Shown here in pieces: positions 1 to 6,567 of a stretch of DNA of 35,446 nucleotides. The position numbers and the translations under genes were made by a program. This DNA comes from an uncultured Alphaproteobacteria bacterium (GTDB lineage: Bacteria; Pseudomonadota; Alphaproteobacteria; HIMB59; GCA-002718135): positions 1 to 35,446 of the forward strand of contig CACMPM010000015.1 of assembly GCA_902615625.1 (NCBI GenBank), read 5' to 3'. The notes under the pieces were generated by a model. That model saw only the letters and a program-made list of their open reading frames with translations, ran no database searches and was not told the DNA's origin. Numbering within the stretch: the first letter of the stretch is position 1; the number at the start of each line of letters is the position of its first letter.

Positions 1-31
1 TATTAGGAAATTTTAAAATCTTGACCATTTT

Positions 32-754
32 TTATCCAAGTTCAATGTTATTGTCAGTTTTAATATAATCAAAATAAATAAAATGTATGTTTGGTTTTTT
101 AGGATACGTTCCATGAACCCATGGTGAATACCAACCACCGTCTTTCTCTTTTTCTTTTTGTTTTTCTAATATTTTTTCTTCAGCAATATTACTTTTAAAG
201 CTTTCATCATAACACTCATATAAAGCAGTATTGTTATTAGGCACATCTAAAAGATAGCATTTGAATTTTGGAAGTCCTCCTTCAGAATCATAATCTCTTG
301 GGGCTATATTAATAATCATTATCTTATTTGAAGGAGTTGGAATATTAGCAATTTCAATTTTTTTTTGTTTAATATTTGTTTGTTGTAGAGCAAATTCTGT
401 AGAATCTTTTTTTCTTTCTGATGCAGTGTAACTATCTTTTCTTATTTCACTTAAATCATGGCTGGTAGTAGAAATATAACATTTTGCCTTTTTGTTACTA
501 TCAGAATAATTTGTACATAAATAACCACTAGTATAGCTTCGCAAAATTGCCCAATTATTTGAATTTGTTCTTTGAAATAAATAATAACTATTTTTAGGCA
601 AAAAACTTTCAATCTTTTGTAAAAATCTTTCATCATCAGGATTTGCAATTACCAAATCATACATGTGATTAATAATGCTTTGGTGATCTTCTCCATCGAT
701 AAAAATTATATCACCGTCTGGAGAAAATGAATATGCTGGCCAATTGTTTAACAT
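32..754 (-). CDS. Hypothetical protein, no family recognised
   Basis: Open frame of 240 residues that I cannot assign to a family. The start is supported by an AGGA-type ribosome binding site about nine bases upstream of the ATG. The N-terminal 70 residues are rich in aromatic and acidic residues (PDGDIIFIDGEDH near residue 13). The middle is Ser/Thr/Lys-rich and polar, and a highly charged Lys/Glu stretch lies near residues 190-205, followed by an aromatic C-terminus. There is no signal peptide or obvious membrane segment, so it is probably cytoplasmic. It lies alone on the reverse strand, pointing away from the tRNA-Leu gene, and could be an accessory gene. The frame is intact and the composition resembles the host, so I think it is real, but no function can be given. 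Confidence 0.55.
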   Translation of the reverse strand: MLNNWPAYSFSPDGDIIFIDGEDHQSIINHMYDLVIANPDDERFLQKIESFLPKNSYYLFQRTNSNNWAILRSYTSGYLCTNYSDSNKKAKCYISTTSHDLSEIRKDSYTASERKKDSTEFALQQTNIKQKKIEIANIPTPSNKIMIINIAPRDYDSEGGLPKFKCYLLDVPNNNTALYECYDESFKSNIAEEKILEKQKEKEKDGGWYSPWVHGTYPKKPNIHFIYFDYIKTDNNIELG

Positions 755-912
755 GAATTATCCTACCACCAACTAAGTAGATTGTTAAGTATTCTGAATA
801 TAGGATTATTGCGATTGAAAAAGTTGCCCTATGGTTGACTTGTAATCAAAATTTTGTCCAAGAAGCTCGTAGACTTAATTATAAAAACCGAGTAATACTT
901 AGGAAATTAACT

Positions 913-997
913 AGGAGTATATTGGAATTTAACTATTAGATGGATTCAAAATCCGGTCACTTCGGTGGTGTGGGTTCGATTCCCTCTACTCCTACCA
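913..997 (+). tRNA. tRNA-Leu(CAA), D arm abnormal
   Basis: The acceptor stem AGGAGTA (913-919) pairs perfectly with TACTCCT (987-993), followed by A and an encoded CCA. The anticodon loop TTCAAAA (945-951) reads CAA, for leucine TTG codons. A long variable arm (CAC-TTCG-GTG) and the T loop TTCGATT are present. Total length is 85 nt, normal for a class II tRNA-Leu. The D region does not fit: the usual GGTAGAC-type loop with the invariant GG is replaced by TTTAACTATTAG, D-stem pairing is poor, and the T stem has one T-T mismatch. It is either a divergent functional tRNA or a decayed copy. The reading of the anticodon and acceptor is secure; functionality is not. Confidence 0.75.
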
Positions 998-1009
998 AGA
1001 TTAATTGTG

Positions 1010-1594
1010 ATGAATTTGCTTAGGAATATCTATAATTGGACATTAAAAAAAGCTGAGCACAAAAATGCAAAGTGGTATTTAAGTTTAATTTCATTTGTAG
1101 AGAGTTCATTTTTTCCAATTCCACCTGATATACTTCTAATACCAATGGCTTTAGCTTCTAAAGCAAGAGCCTTATTTTATGCATTGATCTGCACCATCTC
1201 CTCGGTTCTTGGTGGAATACTAGGATATGCAATAGGATATTTTTTTTATAATTCAGTAGGTATTTATATTGTTGAGTTTTATCATTTAGAAAATTCATTT
1301 AGTGTTTTTGAAAATTACTACAAAGAATTTGGTATTTTAATTGTTTTAGGCGCTGGTATAACGCCTTTTCCATATAAGTTTATTACAATTGCAAGTGGTG
1401 TATTTGGACTAAATATTTTTTTATTTATTATTATTTCTATTATTGGACGAGGATTAAGATTTTATTTGATAGCAATACTTCTGTATTTTTTTGGTGAAAA
1501 AATTAAATTAATTATTGATAAATATTTTAATATTTTAACAATAGTGTTTTTTATTTTACTTGTTGGAAGTGTTTTTATAATTAGATTTATATGA
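1010..1594 (+). CDS. yqaA: YqaA/DedA-family membrane protein
   Basis: A 194-residue integral membrane protein of the YqaA branch of the DedA (SNARE-associated) superfamily. These proteins are thought to act in envelope lipid handling or membrane homeostasis; the substrate is unproven. The family signatures are visible: ESSFFPIPPD at residues 31-40 and ITPFPYKFITIASG at 117-130, each followed by glycine-rich hydrophobic segments, with four to five membrane segments in total. The frame is open further upstream, but that part runs through the tRNA 3' end, so the ATG 12 bases after the CCA is the sensible start. Its stop overlaps the dsbB start by 4 nt (ATGA), indicating translational coupling. 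The yqaA-dsbB pairing is common in alphaproteobacteria. Confidence 0.85.
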   Translation: MNLLRNIYNWTLKKAEHKNAKWYLSLISFVESSFFPIPPDILLIPMALASKARALFYALICTISSVLGGILGYAIGYFFYNSVGIYIVEFYHLENSFSVFENYYKEFGILIVLGAGITPFPYKFITIASGVFGLNIFLFIIISIIGRGLRFYLIAILLYFFGEKIKLIIDKYFNILTIVFFILLVGSVFIIRFI

Positions 1595-2085
1595 TAATTC
1601 GTAATTGGACCAATCTTTTATTTGTAATTTCGCTTATTTCAATATTATCAGCATTAGTTGCCGAATATTTTTTTAACCTTCAACCTTGTGAGTTATGTTT
1701 AAAGCAAAGACATCCATATTATTTAATTTTAATATGTTTGGTTTTCATATTTTTTTTTAAAAATTTTAATAAAATCTGGCTTTATCTAGTAATTCAATTT
1801 GCATCAGTTTACGGGCTTTTTTATTCTATATGGCATGTTGGAGTTGAAAATAAAATTCTTAAAGGACCAGCAGGTTGTTCGGCAATGCTAACCAGCAGTG
1901 AGAATACTTCAGACCTTAAAGCACAAATATTATCAAAACAAGTGATCAGTTGCGATGAAGTGATTTGGAGTTTTTTTGGAATTTCTGCTGCTTCAATTAA
2001 TACACTTGTTTTACTAGTTATTTTTATTTTTAATGCTATTTATTTGTATAGAAACAATGGTTTTAAAAAAGAAAAAAACATCTAA
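1591..2085 (+). CDS. dsbB: Disulfide bond formation protein DsbB
   Basis: A 164-residue inner-membrane quinone reductase that reoxidises periplasmic DsbA and passes electrons to ubiquinone. The first periplasmic redox pair is CELC (Cys33/Cys36) just after transmembrane helix 1. The second pair is Cys96 and Cys121 in the second periplasmic loop. Four hydrophobic helices are visible (about 8-27, 43-57, 63-82, 127-155). Length is typical of the family. It overlaps yqaA by 4 nt and runs 29 nt into coq7. Neighbouring a ubiquinone-biosynthesis gene is fitting because DsbB depends on quinone, although this functional link is inference. dsbA is not in the window. Confidence 0.93.
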   Translation: MIIRNWTNLLFVISLISILSALVAEYFFNLQPCELCLKQRHPYYLILICLVFIFFFKNFNKIWLYLVIQFASVYGLFYSIWHVGVENKILKGPAGCSAMLTSSENTSDLKAQILSKQVISCDEVIWSFFGISAASINTLVLLVIFIFNAIYLYRNNGFKKEKNI

Positions 2086-2626
2086 AAAAAATTCTTCATC
2101 AAGTAAAACAACTCATAGAGAAATTTTAGAAGAAATCATAAGAGTCGATCACGCCGGTGAATATGGTGCAACTAAAATATATGACGGCCAAATAGCAATT
2201 TTTGGGAAAAACTCAAAGCTTGGAAAAACAATTCAGCATATGGCCGACCAAGAACAAGAACATATTGATAAATTTAATGAACTAATATTAGAACATAGAG
2301 TAAGGCCAACTGCTCTCCTTCCTTTATGGAATGTTGCAGGTTATGCGCTTGGCGCATCCACTGCCTTAATGGGTGAAAAAGCTGCCATGGCGTGTACTGT
2401 TGCTGTTGAAAAAGTAATCGGTGAACATTACCAAGAACAATTGGAGCTCTTAGGAGATGATCATAAAGATTTAAAAAAAACAATTTCCAAATTCCGAGAT
2501 GATGAACTAGAGCACCATGATATTGGAATAGAACACGATGCGGAAAAAGCACCAGGTTATAAAATTATGTCTAAAGTAATTGAGCTTGGATGCAAAACTG
2601 CTATTGCAATCTCAAAAAAAATTTAA
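2057..2626 (+). CDS. coq7: Demethoxyubiquinone hydroxylase Coq7
   Basis: A 189-residue member of the Coq7/Cat5 di-iron monooxygenases, catalysing the last hydroxylation in ubiquinone synthesis (demethoxyubiquinone to demethylubiquinone). The di-iron ligands are all visible: Glu35 in RVDHAGEYGA, Glu66 and His69 (ExxH), Glu118, and Glu150 and His153 in DDELEHHDIG. The first 20 residues are a Lys/Ser-rich tail. I chose the ATG at 2057 because the upstream ATG (2033) adds only residues shadowing the dsbB C-terminus. The gene starts inside dsbB (29-nt overlap) and its stop overlaps the stop of the convergent HNH gene by 4 nt, leaving no terminator space. Confidence 0.93.
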   Translation: MVLKKKKTSKKNSSSSKTTHREILEEIIRVDHAGEYGATKIYDGQIAIFGKNSKLGKTIQHMADQEQEHIDKFNELILEHRVRPTALLPLWNVAGYALGASTALMGEKAAMACTVAVEKVIGEHYQEQLELLGDDHKDLKKTISKFRDDELEHHDIGIEHDAEKAPGYKIMSKVIELGCKTAIAISKKI

Positions 2627-3177
2627 TTTTCTAATTCTGTATCCCAGTACAAATAATCTCTCCAAGTTTCATGCAAAAAATTTGGTGGAAAATTCCTACC
2701 ATTGTTTTGTAGTTGAATAGAAGATGGTCGAAGTGGTTTTTTAAAAAGTTTCATATCTGTATTGTGAATTAATTTTCTTCCCTTTTTTAAATTACAGGAC
2801 GTACAAGCAGAAACTACATTCTCCCATGTAGTTTTTCCATTTAAACATTTAGGCACTAAGTGATCAAATGTCAGCTCATTGGCAGGAAAACGATTAGTGC
2901 AATACTGGCAAGTAAAATTATCTCTTAAAAATACATTAAAACGAGTGAACGCAGGTCTTCTTTGAGGCGTTACATAATCTTTAAGTGCAATTACACTTGG
3001 TAACTTAAATGTAAGATTTGGGGAATGAACTTCATGCTCATAATTTTCAATCACTGAAACTCTTTCAAGAAAAACGGCTTTAATAGCATCTTGCCATGAG
3101 CATAAGGAAAGTGGGTAATAGGATAGTGGCCGAAAATCAGCATTAAGAACCAAAGCTGGATTTTCTGCGGTACTCAT
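2623..3177 (-). CDS. HNH endonuclease family protein
   Basis: A 184-residue protein with a C-terminal HNH (McrA-like) nuclease domain. The N-terminal portion (VLNADFRPLSYYPLS) is characteristic of a conserved bacterial stand-alone HNH family. Zinc ligands are Cys90/Cys93 (CQYC) and Cys125/Cys128 (CTSC); the catalytic signature is Asp105-His106 (FDHLVPKCLNG), Asn120 and the NLKKG tail. Such chromosomal HNH proteins are widespread in alphaproteobacteria and their substrate is generally unknown. This one sits among housekeeping genes with no restriction or phage partners, so a defence role is not supported here. It is convergent with coq7. Confidence 0.88.
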   Translation of the reverse strand: MSTAENPALVLNADFRPLSYYPLSLCSWQDAIKAVFLERVSVIENYEHEVHSPNLTFKLPSVIALKDYVTPQRRPAFTRFNVFLRDNFTCQYCTNRFPANELTFDHLVPKCLNGKTTWENVVSACTSCNLKKGRKLIHNTDMKLFKKPLRPSSIQLQNNGRNFPPNFLHETWRDYLYWDTELEN

Positions 3178-3241
3178 TTTAGTTTCTACTCACCCAAGTC
3201 ATATTATTCAAATAGTAATATAATATTAAGATTCGATTACT

Positions 3242-3946
3242 TTAAATATTTTTTTTAATAAAATTTTGGAATAAAGTTATTGTTTCTTGCGACATAGTAT
3301 GCTCATCATTTGGTAAAAGGTGAGATACAAATTTAAAATTATATTTTTTTAGAATTTCAACTGATTGATTGAAATTTGAAACAGGTAGCACATTATCTAG
3401 TCCACCATGTGAAATAAATATTGGTGTTTCTAAAAATGAATTTTTTGGAATAAATTCTCTTGAAATTATTCTTGAAGAAATAATTGCTATACCAGCTAAT
3501 TTTTGATTAAGAGATTGACCCAATTCAAAAGCCATTATACCTCCTTGAGAAAAACCCATAACAAAACAATCACTCATCTCTATATTTAAATCATTTGTAA
3601 GAAGAGATATCGTATTAGAAATTTTTTTAACATTTTCGTTTATTAAATTTCTAACATTTTCAAATTCTTTTGGACCAACATCAGAAATATAAACACCATT
3701 CAAATATAAATCAAACCATTGATAACCCATTGGATTGCCAGGCATAATACTTGGTGCATTTAAAGCTACATAGTGCATTCCCCATTCATCTTGGTCTAAA
3801 GGTTCTGCTAAATGAATAAAATTAGCAGCATTGTCACCATAACCATGAAGCATTACCATTAATTTCTTAGGTTTATCGTGTTTTGATATTGATGGGCCTA
3901 ATAATATATTGTCCATACTGACCTTATGTATGAATTCTTGCTTCAT
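3242..3946 (-). CDS. Carboxylesterase/phospholipase family hydrolase
   Basis: A 234-residue alpha/beta hydrolase of the phospholipase/carboxylesterase type (YpfH/EstB-like, Abhydrolase_2). Visible elements: oxyanion-hole motif MLHGYGDN (32-39), the family motif GYQWFDL (74-80), nucleophile Ser133 in GFSQGG, Asp184 in HGGLDNVLP, and His216 in NDEHTMS. It lacks a signal peptide and is presumably cytosolic, hydrolysing short-chain esters or lysophospholipids; the physiological substrate is unknown. An internal ATG ten residues downstream (MDNILLG) is an alternative start. The gene is divergent from the HIG1 gene with under 30 nt between starts. Confidence 0.85.
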   Translation of the reverse strand: MKQEFIHKVSMDNILLGPSISKHDKPKKLMVMLHGYGDNAANFIHLAEPLDQDEWGMHYVALNAPSIMPGNPMGYQWFDLYLNGVYISDVGPKEFENVRNLINENVKKISNTISLLTNDLNIEMSDCFVMGFSQGGIMAFELGQSLNQKLAGIAIISSRIISREFIPKNSFLETPIFISHGGLDNVLPVSNFNQSVEILKKYNFKFVSHLLPNDEHTMSQETITLFQNFIKKNI

Positions 3947-3974
3947 TCAAGAAAAGTTTTATATAGATAGATAT

Positions 3975-4169
3975 ATGGGTACAATGCAGATAGTGCTAGT
4001 TTTATTTATGGCTGCAACTCTAGCAGTCGTAGTCATTGGCGTCATAGCAATGGCTGTAAATGGCAAACTTAATAAAAATCATAGTAATAAGCTAATGCGT
4101 TTAAGAGTACTTTTTCAAGCTATAGCTATATTTGTTTTTGTCGTTATTGTCTGGCTTGCCAGAAATTAA
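3975..4169 (+). CDS. HIG1 domain (twin-transmembrane) protein
   Basis: A small membrane protein of 64 residues. Two hydrophobic helices (about residues 5-21 and 44-61) flank a basic loop, NGKLNKNHSNKLMRLRVLFQ, which matches the HIG_1_N (hypoxia-induced protein) pattern of a long helix, a polar positively charged loop, then an RxLFQ-type start of the second helix. Mitochondrial relatives (Rcf1/HIGD1) modulate cytochrome oxidase; bacterial function is unproven. Start choice is uncertain: ATG at 3975 or 3984. The longer open frame beginning at 3909 runs antisense through the divergent esterase and is unlikely to be translated from there. Confidence 0.8.
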   Translation: MGTMQIVLVLFMAATLAVVVIGVIAMAVNGKLNKNHSNKLMRLRVLFQAIAIFVFVVIVWLARN

Positions 4170-4219
4170 AATTTAGAGTCTAGATAAATCATTAAATTTT
4201 TAGTATATACTCGCTCATT

Positions 4220-4405
4220 ATGGGAATCCATTTTAATCACAAATCAAGAGCGGGAGACCGCAAAATGCAAAAAGAGTTAAAGCTTAAAATGAAAGCTGAG
4301 GAACGTAAGAAGAAACGCGAAGAGCAAGAAAGGCTTAAAATGGAAGAGGAAATGCGTAAACTCGAAGAACTTACAAGACCTGATAAAGAAGAAAATCAGC
4401 AATAG
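4220..4405 (+). CDS. Small highly charged helical protein
   Basis: A 61-residue protein composed mostly of Lys, Glu and Arg, predicted by eye to form one long helix or coiled coil from about residue 14 to 52 (repeated KMKAEERKKKREE-like segments with Leu/Met spacing). The N-terminus MGIHFNHKSRAGDRK is basic and less regular. It could bind nucleic acid or ribosomes, but I recognise no family and give no function. It is co-oriented with the HIG1 gene, 50 nt downstream, and has normal codon use. The short length leaves some chance that it is not a gene, but the composition and the absence of any competing frame favour a real one. Confidence 0.6.
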   Translation: MGIHFNHKSRAGDRKMQKELKLKMKAEERKKKREEQERLKMEEEMRKLEELTRPDKEENQQ

Positions 4406-4440
4406 CAGACATATTAATTATTAAAAATTTTTAAAATTTA

Positions 4441-5256
4441 CTAACTGGGTAAAGGATAATGTTCAGCTATGAACTTCTTTAAAATTTCTAATGTTTGATC
4501 AGCTTCTTCTAAGAGCATCATATGCCCACAATCTTCAATGATCTTTACTTCCGATCCTTTGATATAATCAGCAAGAATTTTTCCATCTTTTAAACGGCAC
4601 ATTCTATCTTGTGCACCTAATATAGAAAGAGTAGGTAAATCCAATTTCTTAGCAACCTCAGGTCCATTTTTATAATTATCACATGCTCTAAAGTCGACAC
4701 CTAGAGTATCTTTAATTTCTTTATTTTGAACAATCATGGAACCAACATTTAGGTGATATAAACCTGGAACAGGATGACCTCCAAAATGCCCTGCTGGACC
4801 GTGGGCAAAATCCATCATAAGATCAACAGCCTTAGGATTACTCTCTTCAGCTAGCTTTAATAATTCTGGGTTCATGGGAATAGCAGACGCACCACCCATA
4901 AGAGTTAAGGTTTTAATTTTTTCTGGGTGTTGAGCAACACATTCCATTGTTACAAGACATCCTTGAGAATGTCCAACTAGTGAAGCCTCTTTACATCCAA
5001 CTGCACCAATAACATCACCAACCCAGTTTCCCATTTCTTCAATAGTTTTTAAACTTTCACCAGAAGATAATCCGTGACCTGGTAAATCAACTGCTAAAAC
5101 ACTGTATCCACGGAATGCAAAGTAACGTGTTTGTAAAACCCAAACCATGTGACTTAGTCCACTACCGTGAACAAAAATAATAAGAGGTTTATTTTTATCA
5201 AAAGGTCTGCCTCCAGTGGAGGCAAACGTATCAATTCCTCGAACTTTAAACTTCAT
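4441..5256 (-). CDS. Alpha/beta hydrolase
   Basis: A 271-residue alpha/beta-fold hydrolase (Abhydrolase_1/6 type). The oxyanion motif HGSGLSHMVW is at 30-39, DLPGHGLSSG at 57-66, nucleophile Ser97 in GHSQGC, acid Asp217 in LGAQDRMC and His245 in DCGHMMLLE. It has no export signal. It is the last gene of a four-gene reverse-strand operon, starting directly after the metY stop. By position it could release a thioester or ester product of the acyl-CoA pathway encoded upstream, but substrate cannot be predicted from sequence. An esterase, thioesterase or lactonase would all fit. Confidence 0.85.
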   Translation of the reverse strand: MKFKVRGIDTFASTGGRPFDKNKPLIIFVHGSGLSHMVWVLQTRYFAFRGYSVLAVDLPGHGLSSGESLKTIEEMGNWVGDVIGAVGCKEASLVGHSQGCLVTMECVAQHPEKIKTLTLMGGASAIPMNPELLKLAEESNPKAVDLMMDFAHGPAGHFGGHPVPGLYHLNVGSMIVQNKEIKDTLGVDFRACDNYKNGPEVAKKLDLPTLSILGAQDRMCRLKDGKILADYIKGSEVKIIEDCGHMMLLEEADQTLEILKKFIAEHYPLPS

Positions 5257-6567
5257 TTATTTGTTTGCAACTAAACGAGGTTTTTTTGCTGCTCTGAATC
5301 CATCTTCGAAATCGTTTACAATATCTTCAAAGTCTTCTAAGCCAACAGATAATCTAATCATATCATGAGATAGTCCAGCAAATTTTAAAGTTGCCTCATC
5401 CATTTGTGAGTGAGTTGCTGATGCCGGGTGAATAACTAATGTTCTTGCATCACCTACATTTGCTAAATGCGATGCAAGCTTAACATTATTAATGAAAGCA
5501 GCACCTGCTTCTTTCCCGCCTTTAATTCCAAAGGCAATCATTGATCCGGTTCCCTTAGGAAGAATTTTTTCTGCTAGTTCCTTATCTGGATGTCCAGGTG
5601 CACTTGCATGCGAAACCCAAGCGACACTTTCATGATTAGATAAATAGTCAACCATCTTCAAAGCATTGGAACAATGTTTTTCCATACGAAGAGAAAGAGT
5701 TTCAAGTCCGTGTAAAATGTTCCATGCATTTTGAGGAGCTAAGCAAGGTCCCATGTCTCTCATTCCTTCAGCTCTTGCCATCATTGTAAATGCTGTTGGG
5801 CCAAATTCTTCTGCAAATGATAATCCATGATAGCCGTCGTAAGGTTCTGTCATAGAGGGAAATTTATCATTTTGCATCCAATCAAATGTTCCACCTTCAA
5901 CTAAAATACCAGCCATAGAAGAACCATTACCACTCATCCATTTAGTTAATGAGTGAACTACAAGGTCAGCACCGTGTTCAAAAGGTCGGCATAAATATGG
6001 AGTTTGATACGTACTATCAATAATAAGTGGAATGCCAGCTTCTTTTGCTATGTTTGAGACTTCAGGCATGTTCATCAATTCATTACCAGGATTACCAACA
6101 AGCTCACCAAAAATACCTTTAGTATTTGGTTGAATAGCTTTTTTAAAACCTTCTGTATCTCTTGGTTTTACAAAAGTTGTTTTAATACCAAACTTAGGAA
6201 GCGTTAATCTAAATAAATTTACAGTTCCACCGTAAAGCTGAGAAGAAACAACCATGTGATCACCGGCGTTACAAAGAGTCATAATAGTTAAAAATATTGC
6301 ACTCATTCCTGAAGCAGTTGCAAGAGCAGCTGTTCCTCCTTCAAGTGCACAAACTCTTTCTTCTAGAACTTGTACTGTTGGGTTGGACATACGACTATAA
6401 ATATGACCACCTCTTTCTAAATTAAAAAGTGCTGCCGCATGATCAACATCATCAAACATGTATGAAGTTGTTTGATAAATTGGTACTTGTCTTGAACCAG
6501 CATTTTTGCTCGGTTGATAACCGGCATGTAAACTAAGTGTGTCAAATTTATAAGTTTTTGGATCCAT
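5257..6567 (-). CDS. metY: O-acetylhomoserine (thiol)-lyase
   Basis: A 436-residue PLP enzyme of the Cys/Met metabolism family, of MetY length (cystathionine-type relatives are nearer 380-400). It replaces the acetyl group of O-acetylhomoserine with sulfide, giving homocysteine, or with methanethiol, giving methionine directly. Visible residues: the YSRMSNPT motif at 57-64, SGMSA at 86-90, the Asp of LIIDSTYQTPYLCRP (the usual DNT is DST here), and the PLP-binding Lys209 in HSLTKW. The C-terminal R(L)S(V)G(L)E motif is intact. It begins one base after the stop of the acyl-CoA ligase and is followed directly by the hydrolase. metX, the source of its substrate, is 11 kb away under its own riboswitch. 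Confidence 0.92.
   Translation of the reverse strand: MDPKTYKFDTLSLHAGYQPSKNAGSRQVPIYQTTSYMFDDVDHAAALFNLERGGHIYSRMSNPTVQVLEERVCALEGGTAALATASGMSAIFLTIMTLCNAGDHMVVSSQLYGGTVNLFRLTLPKFGIKTTFVKPRDTEGFKKAIQPNTKGIFGELVGNPGNELMNMPEVSNIAKEAGIPLIIDSTYQTPYLCRPFEHGADLVVHSLTKWMSGNGSSMAGILVEGGTFDWMQNDKFPSMTEPYDGYHGLSFAEEFGPTAFTMMARAEGMRDMGPCLAPQNAWNILHGLETLSLRMEKHCSNALKMVDYLSNHESVAWVSHASAPGHPDKELAEKILPKGTGSMIAFGIKGGKEAGAAFINNVKLASHLANVGDARTLVIHPASATHSQMDEATLKFAGLSHDMIRLSVGLEDFEDIVNDFEDGFRAAKKPRLVANK

Noticed and set aside
451-648. Reverse-strand open frame nested within the left-edge hypothetical gene.
   Set aside because: It is a shadow in another frame of the longer gene, Ile/Phe-rich as expected for AT-rich DNA.
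820-880. Possible second tRNA: TTGACTTGTAATCAA near 838-852 looks like the anticodon arm of tRNA-Thr(TGT).
   Set aside because: No matching acceptor stem, D arm or convincing T arm surrounds it, so only an arm-sized resemblance remains.
761-997. Direct repeat TCCTACCA at 761-768 and at the tRNA 3' end (990-997), as for an att site.
   Set aside because: Only 8 bp, the first copy overlaps the ribosome binding site of the left gene, and no integrase is visible.
2623-3177. HNH protein as part of a restriction or defence system.
   Set aside because: It is a stand-alone chromosomal family member between housekeeping genes, with no methyltransferase, phage or toxin partner.
4406-4440. A/T-rich stretch after the small charged gene as a terminator.
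   Set aside because: It forms only an unstable A-T hairpin and lacks a G-C stem.
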